A DNA stretch of 64,000 nucleotides from Aurantiacibacter gangjinensis (GCF_001886695.1 NZ_CP018097.1:558001-622000); one strand, 5' to 3'. Counted from the stretch's first letter, positions 29,590 to 39,360 are shown. Numbers and translations are program-made. The notes: a model not told the origin generated them from the sequence alone.

Positions 29590-30417
29590 TCAGGCACGCA
29601 GATCCGTGTCCGTCCGGCGGTAAAGATTGATGCCGTTGCGCACCGATTTGAGCGGGCTGGCCTTGTCAGCAATCGTCTCGCCCGCGCCAAGCATCAGCCA
29701 GCCGGCGGGATCGAGCCTTTCGACAAGGCGGCCCAGCACTTTCTGGCGCGTCGGCTCGTCGAAATAGAGCAGCACGTTGCGGCACAGGATCAGGTCGTAT
29801 TGCGCGCTGCCGCCGAGCGGCTCGAGCAAGTTGTGCACGCGGAACTGGGTCATCTGGCGAAGCGCATCATTGGCTTCCCATCCCGTCGGCGTTTCGGTGA
29901 AATGCGCCAGCATCTGCGCTACGGAAAGACCGCGCTGCACCTCGAATTGCGAATATACGGCAGAGCGGGCGGAGTTGATTGCGCTTTGCGACACATCCAC
30001 GCCGTCGATCGAGATCGTCCAGTCGGCCCAGCGCGAGCGCTGGTCCTGGAACAGCATGGCGAGCGACAGCGCTTCCTGCCCGGTGGAACAGCCTGCACAC
30101 AGGATCGAGATGCTTTTGGCAATCGCCTTGCGCTCGGCAATGCGGGGCAGGACCTTGGTCGCCAGCTGGTCGAACATGGCGCGGTCGCGGAAGAAATATG
30201 TTTCGTTGTTCAAAAGAGCCTCGACAACCTGTTGAGACAAGATCGCGTGATCGGGCGCATCCAGCAGGCAGACCAGCTGGTCGATGTTGGAAATGCCCTT
30301 CTCGCGGAAGATGCCGGACAAGGCCGTGCCGATGCGCCAGCTGCGCCCCTGCGTCAGTTCCTGCCCGGTCCGGCTTTCCAGCAGCTTTGCTATGAACCGC
30401 TCGGATTCGGTTACCAT
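29590..30417 (-). CDS. cheR: Chemotaxis protein methyltransferase CheR
   Basis: About 275 residues. 'NNETYFFRD' is the CheR signature, followed by the SAM site 'SILCAGCSTGQEALSLAM' and 'YDLILCRNVLLYFD'. It methylates receptor glutamates. The ATG at 30,417 is 2 bases past the cheB stop. A longer frame runs back into cheB but is a shadow. Last gene of the che operon. Confidence 0.94.
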   Translation of the reverse strand: MVTESERFIAKLLESRTGQELTQGRSWRIGTALSGIFREKGISNIDQLVCLLDAPDHAILSQQVVEALLNNETYFFRDRAMFDQLATKVLPRIAERKAIAKSISILCAGCSTGQEALSLAMLFQDQRSRWADWTISIDGVDVSQSAINSARSAVYSQFEVQRGLSVAQMLAHFTETPTGWEANDALRQMTQFRVHNLLEPLGGSAQYDLILCRNVLLYFDEPTRQKVLGRLVERLDPAGWLMLGAGETIADKASPLKSVRNGINLYRRTDTDLRA

Positions 30418-30419
30418 GC

Positions 30420-31520
30420 TCACGCGGCTAATATCCTTCTCGCTGCGACCCATTTCGCCAGTTCTACCGGCGATGCGATTTGTGATGCGATGCCCGCTTC
30501 GGCGATGCCGCGAGGCATGCCCCACACGGCGCACGTTTCGGGGCATTCGGCCAGCATGATGCCACCCTTGTCGACCACTTGCTGGCCGCCGATGCTGCCA
30601 TCGCGGCCCATGCCCGACAGGACGACGCCGATCAGTTCGCCATCCAGCGCGTCTGCCAGAGAGGCCAGCATCGGATCGACCGACGGGCAGCAGCCGCTGG
30701 GCGCGCTCTCATATGTAATCTGAACCACTACCTTATCGCGTTTCTTCACGAAGGTGACGTGGCCATCGCCTGGCGCCACCAGCACCTCGCCCGGTACCAG
30801 CGTCATACCGTCTTCGGCGATGCGGGTGGGGCGGCCGGCCGCGATCTGCACCTGGCTGGCGAAGATCGGCACGAAAGATGTCGGCAAATGCTGGGTGATG
30901 ACGATGGGCGCGGGGTAGTCGCGCGGCAACTGGCCGAGGAACTGGCAGAGCGAATGGATGCCGCCCGTCGAACCGCCGATGGCGAGGCAGCGCACGCTCG
31001 TTTTCGGCGCCTTGCGGATGGCCGGGACAGCATCGGCACGCGCAGGGCGCGCTGCACGCCCCTTCACGATCCCGCTGGCAAGCGCGCGGATACGGTCCGC
31101 CAGCTCGGCACGATAGGCCGAATTGAAATGTCCCGGCTCTGGCTTTTGCACCGTATCGGCAGCGCCCATGGAAAGAGCGGCAATGGTCACTTCCGCGCCT
31201 TTGGCCGTAAGTGCGGAAACCACCAGCACCTGTGCATCGCCCGCTTCCTCGAGGATTGCCGGTAGGCCGGCAAGGCCGCCAATGCCCGGCATCTCGAGGT
31301 CCAGCAGGATGACATCGACATCCACGCCTTTCAGCGCTTCGATTGCCTGCTCAGCCGTATTGGCCGTTGCGGCCAATGTAAGGTCCGGCGCCTTGTCGAT
31401 AATCTTGCACAGCACCGTGCGGGCCGTGAGCGAATCGTCCACGACCATCACGCGAATGGGCTGCGCGCCGGGACGCGCGCTATCGGGCGCAAGATTACGG
31501 GAAGGGCGGGAAGCCATCAC
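30420..31520 (-). CDS. cheB: Chemotaxis response regulator protein-glutamate methylesterase CheB
   Basis: 366 residues. An N-terminal receiver domain has the phosphorylated Asp in 'VILLDLEMPG'. The C-terminal methylesterase holds the Ser-His-Asp triad in 'GGSTGG', 'VITQHLP' and 'VLSGMGRDG'. It removes methyl groups from chemoreceptors and counters CheR, encoded directly downstream. Confidence 0.95.
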   Translation of the reverse strand: MMASRPSRNLAPDSARPGAQPIRVMVVDDSLTARTVLCKIIDKAPDLTLAATANTAEQAIEALKGVDVDVILLDLEMPGIGGLAGLPAILEEAGDAQVLVVSALTAKGAEVTIAALSMGAADTVQKPEPGHFNSAYRAELADRIRALASGIVKGRAARPARADAVPAIRKAPKTSVRCLAIGGSTGGIHSLCQFLGQLPRDYPAPIVITQHLPTSFVPIFASQVQIAAGRPTRIAEDGMTLVPGEVLVAPGDGHVTFVKKRDKVVVQITYESAPSGCCPSVDPMLASLADALDGELIGVVLSGMGRDGSIGGQQVVDKGGIMLAECPETCAVWGMPRGIAEAGIASQIASPVELAKWVAARRILAA

Positions 31521-31531
31521 GGGTTTGCGCC

Positions 31532-31900
31532 TTACTCGAAGCCGATCAGCTGCAGCTTGAGCTCGAGCGTTTCGTGATCGAAGGGCTTCATCACATATTC
31601 GTTCGCACCCGCGCTCATCGCCTCGCGAATGTGGTCGACATCGTTCTCGGTGGTGCAGAACACGACCTTGGGCTCGCCGCCATCGGGGCGCGCGCGCAGT
31701 TCTTTCAGGAATTCGATGCCGTTCATCACCGGCATGTTCCAGTCGAGCAGGATTAGGTCGGGCTTCGCTTCGTCGAAGCGACGCAGGCCTTCCATCCCGT
31801 TTTCGGCATCGGACACCTCGAAGCCGAGGGATTCCAGAATATGGCGCGAGACCTTCCGGATCACGCTTGAATCATCAACAATCAGACATGTGTTGGCCAT
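31532..31900 (-). CDS. cheY: CheY-like response regulator
   Basis: 122 residues, single receiver domain: acidic pair 'IVDDSS', phosphoacceptor in 'LILLDWNMP', Thr in 'VFCTTENDV' and Lys in 'YVMKPFD'. ATG at 31,900 used; five extra codons upstream are possible. It carries the CheA signal to the flagellar motor. It lies between cheW and cheB. Confidence 0.93.
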   Translation of the reverse strand: MANTCLIVDDSSVIRKVSRHILESLGFEVSDAENGMEGLRRFDEAKPDLILLDWNMPVMNGIEFLKELRARPDGGEPKVVFCTTENDVDHIREAMSAGANEYVMKPFDHETLELKLQLIGFE

Positions 31901-31964
31901 TTGGTGGCGCTCCAATTTGCGACGGCTTTGTTTTGTTATTGTGAGCCTGGTTGGGTGGAATGAC

Positions 31965-32402
31965 TTAAGCCGTTACAGGCTCAGCGTTGATAAAGGGTTC
32001 AACCCGCAGCAGAAGGGCGGAGCCGATCTCGGTATCGACAACGCCGGCGGCGACGCGGGTCCAGGCTTTGCCTACCCCGCCCAGCACCTGCTCGGGTGCA
32101 CCGCGCGCTTCGACGACATCTTCGACATCGTCCAGCAGCAGCGCATAGTGGTGGCCGTTATGCTTGATGACGGCGGCCTGGCGTACGCCGGATGAGGCGT
32201 CACTCGACTCTTCCTCGCCCAGCACGCGGGCGCAGTTGATCACGGTCAGCGCCTGGCTTCGCAGGGTGGACAGGCCTTCGACATGGTCCGGCGCGCGCGG
32301 CACCGGCGTGATCCGCTCGATTTCCACGATGGATTCGATCTCGCGCGCGATCAGGGCGACGCGGCGACCTGCAAGGCTGGCGATCAGGATGGGGTCGTTC
32401 AT
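31965..32402 (-). CDS. cheW: Chemotaxis adaptor CheW
   Basis: 145 residues of one CheW domain ('GRRVALIAREIESIVEIERITPVPRAPDHVEGL', 'NCARVLG', 'VEDVVEA'). It links receptors to CheA. ATGA overlap with cheA. Confidence 0.9.
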   Translation of the reverse strand: MNDPILIASLAGRRVALIAREIESIVEIERITPVPRAPDHVEGLSTLRSQALTVINCARVLGEEESSDASSGVRQAAVIKHNGHHYALLLDDVEDVVEARGAPEQVLGGVGKAWTRVAAGVVDTEIGSALLLRVEPFINAEPVTA

Positions 32403-34753
32403 GCCACTGTCCTCCTTCCGGATTTGAGGGCGTTCACCAGCGCCTCACGGTCGTAGCGATAGACGTTGCGTTCACCATCGGTCGGCGCTTCGCGATCGGA
32501 TTGCAACTGGATCACCTGCGCGGCCCGCAGGCTGTCCTGCGATGCCTCGTCCAGAGCGATGGCAATGTCGGCATCTTCCTCTGCGTCGACATCGATTACG
32601 CGGTAACCGGCAGCTTCGACAAGCGGATGCAGGATAGCGCGCGCCCACTGGTCGCTCAGGTCGATCCGGCAGGTCGCCTTCTGCGCGCTTTCCGATGGCC
32701 GACCGCTCTGCGCGAATAGCCAATGACAATCGAGCATTTCGACCGCGCGGCCATCGAGCAGGGCAACGCCTTCCACTTCGCCGCTGGCCTTGTCGGTCAT
32801 CACCGTGCCATCGAGCGCCACGGTGTCGAGCACCCTGTCGATCAGATAGCCGATCTCCGTCTCGCCATCGCCCAGCAGCAGGACGTTTGCCTGCCCTTCG
32901 GGCAATTCGCCATGATTGGCGCCGCAGAGCGGGACGATCACATCGTTCAGCACGAATTGCGGATCCGCAGCATCGAGGCGGAACGCGTCGCTCGGCACTT
33001 TGGTGATGCGATTGACCGAATCCATGCGCACCAGCCGCTGGCGACCGTCGAGGGTGGCAAACAGAACTGCGGGAATTTTCGGACGCTCGGCTTCCTGCTG
33101 CGTAGCCTCGTCCTCGAAGACGCGGCGCTTCTTGATGATGTCGCTGAGCAGGCCTTGCTGAATGGAAATGCCAGCGATGTGCAGCATCAGGACAAGGCTG
33201 CCATCGTCCAGCAGCGATGCACCGGTGTAGAGATTGGATTGCATGACCACATCGGCCAGCGGTTTCACTACGAGGTCTTCATGGCTCAGCACCTGGTCCA
33301 CGACCAGCGCGAACAGGTCGCCGCTGGCAATCTTGATGATGAGCAGGTCGGTATCGCGACCCTGCTCGCCGTCGATCTCCAGCGCGCCTGCCAGCGAACA
33401 GCAGCGCAGTTTCTCGCCGCGATATTCCACGAGGCGGGAGGCACCTGCAGTGGAAAATTCCAGCTTCTCCGACCGTGAGCTGACGATCTCCTCGACATAG
33501 GATCGCGGAACACCGAACCGGTGATCGCCCACCTGTACGGTCAGCGACGGCACGATGCTGAGCGTGGCGGGCAGCGACACGAACAGCCGCGTGCCTTCGC
33601 CCAGCTCGCTGGTCACCGAAATCTCGCCGCCCAACCGCTCGATGTTCGCGCGCACGACATCCATGCCGACGCCGCGACCCGACACCGAAGTCACTTTCGC
33701 TGCGGTGGAAATGCCGGGCTCGAAAATCAGCTCCAGCTTGGCGGCCTGCGACATGGCCTGCACTTCCTCGGCAGTGGCGATGCCGGCATCGACCGCTTTC
33801 TTGCCAAGCCGGTCCGTATCGATGCCCGCGCCATCATCGACGATGGCAATGCTGATGCGATTGCCCGTCTGGCGGGTGAAAATCTCGATCGAGCCGGTCT
33901 CGGCCTTGCCCGCCTTCTTGCGCGCGTCGGGCATCTCGATTCCGTGATCGATAGCATTGCGCAGGATATGCACGATGGGATCGCGCACCAGCTCGATGAC
34001 TTCGCGATCCAGTTCGACCTGGCCGCCTTCGACTTCCAGCGACACTTTCTTGCCCAGTTCGGCGGAAAGGTCGCGCACGAGGCGCGGCAGCGGGCCATAA
34101 AGGTGATCCAGCCGGTGCATCCGCATTTGCGAGATATCCTCGCGCAGGTTCTCGATAATGCCGCTGAGCCGGTCGAAGGTGGAGCCGATCTGCGCCGCGA
34201 CTTCGGCTTCGCGAAGGTGGCGGCCCAATTCGTTGCGCACCAGCACGATGTCGGAAATGCCAGCCATCACGCGGTCCAGCAAATTGACCGGCAACCGGAT
34301 GGAGCGCGCGGCGGGCACAGCCTCCGCTTTCTTGTCCTCATTCTCCGGTTTGGCTGGAGCAGTCTCGGCAGCGGGCCCGGAAACGGTATTGGCATCGAAA
34401 GCGGCAATAAGGTCTGCATCGGACCCCGCCGGGATCTCGCCGCCTGCTTCCAGCGTGTCGACCATCTCACCGATCCGGTCGATGACGGCAAAAATCGCGT
34501 CCACCAGCTTTGCGTCGGTCTGCCGCTTGCCGCCACGAACATCGGCCAGCGCGCTTTCGGCAGCATGGCTGAGCGCGGCGAGGCGCGGCAGGTCGAAAAA
34601 GCCGCAATTGCCCTTTACCGTGTGAACGAAGCGGAAAATCCCATCCAGCTTGGCGCGGTCGGCGGGGTCCGCTTCCCACGCCACCAGCTCCTCCTGCACG
34701 GCCTCGAGCATCTCGCGCGTTTCGGCAATAAATTCTGCGAGCAGATCGTCCAT
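32399..34753 (-). CDS. cheA: Chemotaxis histidine kinase CheA with two CheW-like domains and a tail
   Basis: 784 residues from ATG 34,753. The HPt domain has the phosphorylated His (about residue 44) in 'FVHTVKGNCGFF'. There is no clear CheY-binding P2 domain. Then come dimerisation, the N-box 'HILRNAIDHG', G1 'DDGAGID', G2 'GRGVGMD', a CheW domain (about 395-530) and a second CheW-like domain (about 560-680). The last 90 residues resemble a receiver domain that lacks the acidic pocket and phospho-Asp. First gene of cheA-cheW-cheY-cheB-cheR. Confidence 0.93.
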   Translation of the reverse strand: MDDLLAEFIAETREMLEAVQEELVAWEADPADRAKLDGIFRFVHTVKGNCGFFDLPRLAALSHAAESALADVRGGKRQTDAKLVDAIFAVIDRIGEMVDTLEAGGEIPAGSDADLIAAFDANTVSGPAAETAPAKPENEDKKAEAVPAARSIRLPVNLLDRVMAGISDIVLVRNELGRHLREAEVAAQIGSTFDRLSGIIENLREDISQMRMHRLDHLYGPLPRLVRDLSAELGKKVSLEVEGGQVELDREVIELVRDPIVHILRNAIDHGIEMPDARKKAGKAETGSIEIFTRQTGNRISIAIVDDGAGIDTDRLGKKAVDAGIATAEEVQAMSQAAKLELIFEPGISTAAKVTSVSGRGVGMDVVRANIERLGGEISVTSELGEGTRLFVSLPATLSIVPSLTVQVGDHRFGVPRSYVEEIVSSRSEKLEFSTAGASRLVEYRGEKLRCCSLAGALEIDGEQGRDTDLLIIKIASGDLFALVVDQVLSHEDLVVKPLADVVMQSNLYTGASLLDDGSLVLMLHIAGISIQQGLLSDIIKKRRVFEDEATQQEAERPKIPAVLFATLDGRQRLVRMDSVNRITKVPSDAFRLDAADPQFVLNDVIVPLCGANHGELPEGQANVLLLGDGETEIGYLIDRVLDTVALDGTVMTDKASGEVEGVALLDGRAVEMLDCHWLFAQSGRPSESAQKATCRIDLSDQWARAILHPLVEAAGYRVIDVDAEEDADIAIALDEASQDSLRAAQVIQLQSDREAPTDGERNVYRYDREALVNALKSGRRTVA

Positions 34754-35165
34754 ATGTTCCAACCTGTGAATGTCAGATGGCAGACATGGCCGATCATGGT
34801 TGACGAAGCGTTAAGTCAAGGATGCGGCGATTAAGTATTTTTGCTGCCGACGGCTTTTCGAAAAGATGATGGCGGGACCGACACGATTGCTCCGCCGCTC
34901 GCGCGGCTACGCCGTCTGCACTTCGCTCCGACTGCGAACGAGGTTCGCCGCGTCATAATCCTCTACAAGAAATAGCTGGCAGGAAAGACGGCTCGGTTTA
35001 GGGCCCGAGAGGATCGTCTGATCATGGTGGCGGCAATGGAGATGCGACGCGGATCGAATCATACATTCCCGTTTCTCGCGCGCGCAGCAAAGCCGCGATC
35101 CGACCGATGTACCGCAGAAGCGGATCGCCGAGATTGGCTGGCAAAGTGCGGACTCGCCGATCAGT
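34754..35165. other. Non-coding junction between che operon and accessory cluster
   Basis: 412 bases. It should hold the cheA promoter at its left end. I see no convincing gene, tRNA or transposon end. The change in gene content from core to accessory begins here, so this is the likely left border of the catabolic cluster. Confidence 0.4.
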
Positions 35166-36668
35166 TTATGGTTGATGGTGGTTCAGACTGCGAGAGGGGA
35201 TTTCGACGCGGTCGTCGACAGAGCGAAGGACGACGCGATGGGTCGCTGCTTGCCTCCCTATATTCGCGCCATCAGGGGTCGATGAAGCGAGAAAGGTAGC
35301 GACCATGTCGCTTGTCGCCGCGAGCATGTTCTCACCGTCGACGGCGCCGAGGAGCGGGTTGGGCGCCAGAGTCTTTAGGACAGGCGAGGCCAGGGCGAAG
35401 TCTGTAAAATCCATATGGCTGGCCCCCTCGACCTCGCGATAGATGACGTTCGTCGGAAACGGACGTCCGGCTTCTCGATACATCGTGCCATTGAGCGCCG
35501 GCACATTGCCGCGATCCGACATCAGCACCAGGAGGGGTTTGGAATAATGGACGCCGAAGAAGTCGCCGAACTGGAAACCGTCGAGGTTGATTGCCTTGCC
35601 GCACGGATCGATCTCGGCGCAAGCCTGCGCCGCAACAGCGCCTCCCAGAGACATTCCCACGATGGACAGGCGTGAGAGATCGAAATCGATCTCGAGTCCG
35701 GGGATGCCGCGCTGCTCAAGCGCCTCGACGACCAGTTCCACATCGGCGACCTGACCCCGAAGCGTGGCGTCGGCACCGCGCATCTCGCGCAGAGCTTCTG
35801 CGATTGCGCTGCGTTGGGCTGCCGCGTCCGTCGCAGTGGTAGCGCGGGTAAGTGCTTCGACGCCGCGCTCGTCGGCCAGAAGCGAATCGTTGGCAAACCC
35901 GACGACCCTTCCGTCGGGATAGGCGAGCGCACTCGCGTCGCCAGGCGAACCGATCGATATGACGACATAGCCACGAGACGCCAGATCCTGGGCGAGCACG
36001 GTGCTTTGCGTCGTGAAGGATCGGAAACCCGGCACGAAAAGAACAACCGGCGCCTGCTCGATGCCGTCGAGAAACGGCGCATTTGTCTGACTCTGGGTTT
36101 CTATCAGGCTCAGGTGACCGAATATGAAGGTCGGCATGGTGCCTGACACCATCCCGTCAGCGACTGCGGGATCCATCAGAGGCGCTCGCTCTTTGTCCGT
36201 CGCGTCGGTCGGATACCACACCTGCAGGGACAATTCGCGATTGCCGAAAGCCCCTTCTGCGGTTGGGTCCGGGCGGTCGGGATCGAGCAGTGAAAGCGTT
36301 TGCGTTCCGACCGCCTGTTCGCCCTGAGGTGCCGGAATGTCGAAGAGAGGAAAAAGCAGGGGCGGAAGAAACGCCACGACGAGGACCGACGTCGCCGCCG
36401 CACCTGCCAGGATCGAACGCCACCGACTTCGATCCTTCGGTTCACGCCACAAACGCCAGGCAGCCACGATTGCCGCCAGCACCGCGAGCATAAGTGGAGC
36501 AATCAACTGCCAGCGCCACGGTTCGAAGACAAGGACGAGGACTATCGCAAGCGCGGCAAGCCCGATCGCTCCGATCAGCCACCTTCGCATCCCCTTTCTG
36601 GTCAGAGTTCGGGCGAATAGGAGACATATGCCGCTCGCTACTGCGAGTAGAATGATCGTGAAGGTCAA
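35166..36668 (-). CDS. Membrane-anchored alpha/beta hydrolase, PAF-acetylhydrolase-like
   Basis: 500 residues. Four or so N-terminal hydrophobic helices (residues 1-110) anchor a hydrolase domain. 'PVVLFVPGFRSFTTQSTVLAQDLASRGYVVISI' matches the PAF-acetylhydrolase/dienelactone fold, 'GMSLGG' holds the nucleophile Ser, and 'GASHMDF' the His. It probably hydrolyses a small ester or amide near the membrane. Overlaps the M81 gene by 4 bases (ATGA), so it belongs to the leftward operon of the cluster. Confidence 0.75.
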   Translation of the reverse strand: MTFTIILLAVASGICLLFARTLTRKGMRRWLIGAIGLAALAIVLVLVFEPWRWQLIAPLMLAVLAAIVAAWRLWREPKDRSRWRSILAGAAATSVLVVAFLPPLLFPLFDIPAPQGEQAVGTQTLSLLDPDRPDPTAEGAFGNRELSLQVWYPTDATDKERAPLMDPAVADGMVSGTMPTFIFGHLSLIETQSQTNAPFLDGIEQAPVVLFVPGFRSFTTQSTVLAQDLASRGYVVISIGSPGDASALAYPDGRVVGFANDSLLADERGVEALTRATTATDAAAQRSAIAEALREMRGADATLRGQVADVELVVEALEQRGIPGLEIDFDLSRLSIVGMSLGGAVAAQACAEIDPCGKAINLDGFQFGDFFGVHYSKPLLVLMSDRGNVPALNGTMYREAGRPFPTNVIYREVEGASHMDFTDFALASPVLKTLAPNPLLGAVDGENMLAATSDMVATFLASSTPDGANIGRQAATHRVVLRSVDDRVEIPSRSLNHHQP

Positions 36669-38176
36669 ATGTCCTCCTCCATGGAGAGTATCCTGGGCTG
36701 CGCGGGATCTTCGACCAGGGGCCAGACGTCCGTATCGCGCCGCTCGTATCCGAGCTTATCGTAACGCGGCGATATCGCACCCGGCGTCGCCACGTAGAGA
36801 ATTCGTTTGGCGATCGGTGCGAACCGGGAATGGAAGTGCTGGGTCGACTTCACGGCGACGCAGTGAATGTCCGAAAGCTCCACGCCGATACCCGTGAAGG
36901 CATCCGGAGCAAACACCTGAGCACGAAGCGAACAGATCACGATCGCAACACCCTGCACCTGGACGGCTGCACACCGTCCAAGCGACACACGCGATCCGCC
37001 GAGACCGGTCTGCCAGTGGCTTTCCTTCAGCTGAAGCACTGTAGCGCCCAACGCCAGCGGTTCGCCGCTTAGCTCCCCGTGTCGTCCTCCCAGCCGCAGC
37101 TCGACGACCTCGCCTTCTCCCGCCGCGAAGCAGGCCTCGACGGCTTCGGGGTCGTAGTAGCAACCACTCGCTGCCCTCGTCACCTCGCCTTCCAGCATCG
37201 CTGCGAGTAGAAAAGTGGAATCGGACGGAGCTCCGCCGCCTGCATTGTCCGAGACGTCGGCGAGGACGGTCAGTCCATCTTCGCCCGCTCGCGCAAAATC
37301 GATAGCCTTGTCGAGCGACACGTGCGGCATGGCGGACCTTCCGCGCATAGCGAAGAAGGCCTCGGCCAGCTCCAATGCCTGCGTTTCGGCGAGATCCCGG
37401 TCGGCATCGGCATAGACCAACGCTCTCGATCCGGCATGGGGTACGTCGCCCCAGGGAAAACCGTGGACGAGGGATGCGCTCACGACGTGCTCCTTATGCT
37501 CCACCTGCTTCATTTGCTCGACGAGAGACGTCATCGCTGGCTCGCTCGTCGGCCAAAGCCCTATCATGCGACAATCGGCCACGCCTGCGACAGGATCGAT
37601 CCGACCCTCTACGATGTCGTGAACAAGGACATAGAGTTCGGCGGCACGCTCGACGATGTCGTCGTGCGGATAGTGCTTGTAGGCAACCAGCAGATCGCTC
37701 GCCGCGATCATGGCAGGCGTGAGATGCGCGTGCAGGTCCAGCAGTGCACCTACAGCCACACCCGGTCCCACGATCTCGCGCACTCGCGACAGCAGATCGC
37801 CTTCGCAATCTTCCGTCCCCTCCGCCGTCATCGCGCCATGCAGGTTGAGGAGCACGCAGTCGACAGGACCTGCAGCTCGAAGGTCGAAGAGGATATCGTC
37901 GCGGAGACCGACATATGTGTCGGCCAGGGCTGGGCCTGCCGGCTGAGCGAAGGCGGCGATGCTCTCGGTAACGCGGCATCCGCCGGCTTCGGCCCGCTCC
38001 CGCCAGTGCGTCATCGCGAGGACGTGCAGAGCCTCCGGCGCACGCACAGTCCCGTCACCACGGAAGAGCCCTTGCTCTTCGAAAGAGGTATCGTCGGTCG
38101 GTATTGGAGAGAAGGTGTTGGTTTCCGTCATCAGACCCGCGATGAAGACGTGTCCCATGTCGGCGTCCGGACTCAC
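36665..38176 (-). CDS. M81 family metallopeptidase (MlrC-like)
   Basis: 503 residues from GTG 38,176, which overlaps the upstream stop as GTGA; ATG at 38,158 is an alternative. N-terminal 'AGLMTETNTFSPIPT' and 'NLHGAMTAEG' are M81 hallmarks. The zinc ligands fit D147, H149 ('DLHAHLT') and H171 ('YPHDD'); this D-x-H-x21-H spacing is the same as I recall for MlrC, the enzyme that cuts linear microcystin fragments. A C-terminal MlrC domain follows from about residue 300. Likely a cytoplasmic peptidase for unusual peptides. Substrate inferred from context only. Confidence 0.88.
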   Translation of the reverse strand: MSPDADMGHVFIAGLMTETNTFSPIPTDDTSFEEQGLFRGDGTVRAPEALHVLAMTHWRERAEAGGCRVTESIAAFAQPAGPALADTYVGLRDDILFDLRAAGPVDCVLLNLHGAMTAEGTEDCEGDLLSRVREIVGPGVAVGALLDLHAHLTPAMIAASDLLVAYKHYPHDDIVERAAELYVLVHDIVEGRIDPVAGVADCRMIGLWPTSEPAMTSLVEQMKQVEHKEHVVSASLVHGFPWGDVPHAGSRALVYADADRDLAETQALELAEAFFAMRGRSAMPHVSLDKAIDFARAGEDGLTVLADVSDNAGGGAPSDSTFLLAAMLEGEVTRAASGCYYDPEAVEACFAAGEGEVVELRLGGRHGELSGEPLALGATVLQLKESHWQTGLGGSRVSLGRCAAVQVQGVAIVICSLRAQVFAPDAFTGIGVELSDIHCVAVKSTQHFHSRFAPIAKRILYVATPGAISPRYDKLGYERRDTDVWPLVEDPAQPRILSMEEDI

Positions 38177-39306
38177 GCCGCCGTCTTCTTGCCAAGGCGA
38201 TCCGGAGCCATTGTCGAGGCAAGCGCCCGCTCGCCGAGGTCTAGTTTTTCGCCGAGCAGGAGCCGCGCGCCTAGGTCGGACAAGGCGGGCGCGGTCTGTA
38301 TCCCGTAGCCGCCTTGGCCTGCGAACCAGAAGAAATCGTCGACCCGCGGATCGAATCCGACGACCGGTGTCTTGTCTGGGGTGAAGGAGCGCAGGCCAGC
38401 CCAGCTCGACGCTATGCGCCGCACCGGGAAATCGAGCAGCGACTGCATCCGGTCGATTGCGATCGCAAGATCGAGTTCCTCAGGCGCTGCATCGCAAGCA
38501 TCGGACGGGGTCTCGTCCGCCGGAGAGCAAAGGAGCTTCCCGCTCTCCGGCTTGAAGTAGAACTCCTCGGCAATGTCGATGACCGCAGGCCAGCTGGCCA
38601 TCGCGGCTTGTGAGACCGCAGGCAGCGCATCGACCAGGGCGACCGTTCGACGATGCGGCACGATGCCCTTCGCGCGCACTCCGCAGTCCCGGGCGACCGC
38701 ATCGGCCCAGGCACCTGCCGCGTCGACCAGAATCCTACAGTACAGACGCTCGTCGCCGAGCGCGAGTTTCCAACCGGCAGTAGCGCGCTGGATCTTCGGG
38801 AGGCGTCCGACGGAAAGGGCGACACCGCTTCGATTCGCCGCTCGGAGGAAACCGCCGTGCAGCGCGTCCACATCGATATCCATGGAACCGGGCTCGAACA
38901 GTCCGAAGGCGACAGCATCCTGCCGGAGCGGTGTCACCTTGGCGGCGATCTCCGTCGGTGAGAGGCGCATCATCTCGACGTCGCGCGCTTTAGCTACGTC
39001 GGCCAGGTCCTCCGCCTGCCCGACCTGTTTCGGTTTCACTGAATACAGACAACCGCGCGGGCTGAGCAGCGGACCGTTAAACGGGGAAGGTGGTAACTCG
39101 AAGAAGGTCCGTCCACGCCCAGTAAGCTCGCGAATGGTCGCGTTGCCATAGAGCTCGGTGAAGAGCGCAGCCGACCTTCCCGTGGTGTGATACCCTGGTG
39201 ACGTCTCCATTTCTACGAGAAGGACGCGCGCCTTGTCAGCAAGTCGCGCCGCAATGGATGCCCCTGCTATTCCCGCTCCGATAACTGCTACGTCGTAGTC
39301 CAACAA
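38173..39306 (-). CDS. FAD-dependent D-amino-acid dehydrogenase, DauA-like
   Basis: About 377 residues. Begins 'DYDVAVIGAGIAGAS'; the segment 'PGYHTTGRSAALFTELYG' and the C-terminal 'WAGLRSFTPDKTPVVGFDP...GQGGYGIQTAPAL' closely follow my memory of Pseudomonas D-arginine dehydrogenase DauA. It would oxidise D-amino acids to 2-oxo acids and ammonia. The start is a TTG: GGAGG at 39,316-39,320 lies nine bases before TTG 39,306, whereas the longer form would begin directly at the GGAGG. A 16-bp palindrome lies 35 bases upstream. First gene of the leftward operon after the regulator. Confidence 0.82.
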   Translation of the reverse strand: MLDYDVAVIGAGIAGASIAARLADKARVLLVEMETSPGYHTTGRSAALFTELYGNATIRELTGRGRTFFELPPSPFNGPLLSPRGCLYSVKPKQVGQAEDLADVAKARDVEMMRLSPTEIAAKVTPLRQDAVAFGLFEPGSMDIDVDALHGGFLRAANRSGVALSVGRLPKIQRATAGWKLALGDERLYCRILVDAAGAWADAVARDCGVRAKGIVPHRRTVALVDALPAVSQAAMASWPAVIDIAEEFYFKPESGKLLCSPADETPSDACDAAPEELDLAIAIDRMQSLLDFPVRRIASSWAGLRSFTPDKTPVVGFDPRVDDFFWFAGQGGYGIQTAPALSDLGARLLLGEKLDLGERALASTMAPDRLGKKTAA

Positions 39307-39340
39307 ACAACCCAACCTCCGATTGAAGTCAGGATACGTC

Positions 39341-39356
39341 GTTTCCTATAGGAAAC
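39341..39356. promoter_or_regulatory. Perfect 16-bp palindrome, probable operator
   Basis: GTTTCCTATAGGAAAC lies between the regulator gene and the dehydrogenase gene, 35 bases before the likely dehydrogenase start. The same left half recurs at 40,107 in the divergent promoter. Position and symmetry suit the adjacent XRE-cupin dimer. Confidence 0.65.
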
Positions 39357-39360
39357 AAGA

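Noticed and set aside
35024-35299. A 91-codon plus-strand ORF at the left border of the accessory cluster
   Set aside because: Its second half overlaps the 3' end of the hydrolase gene, and the first half shows no motif or ribosome site.
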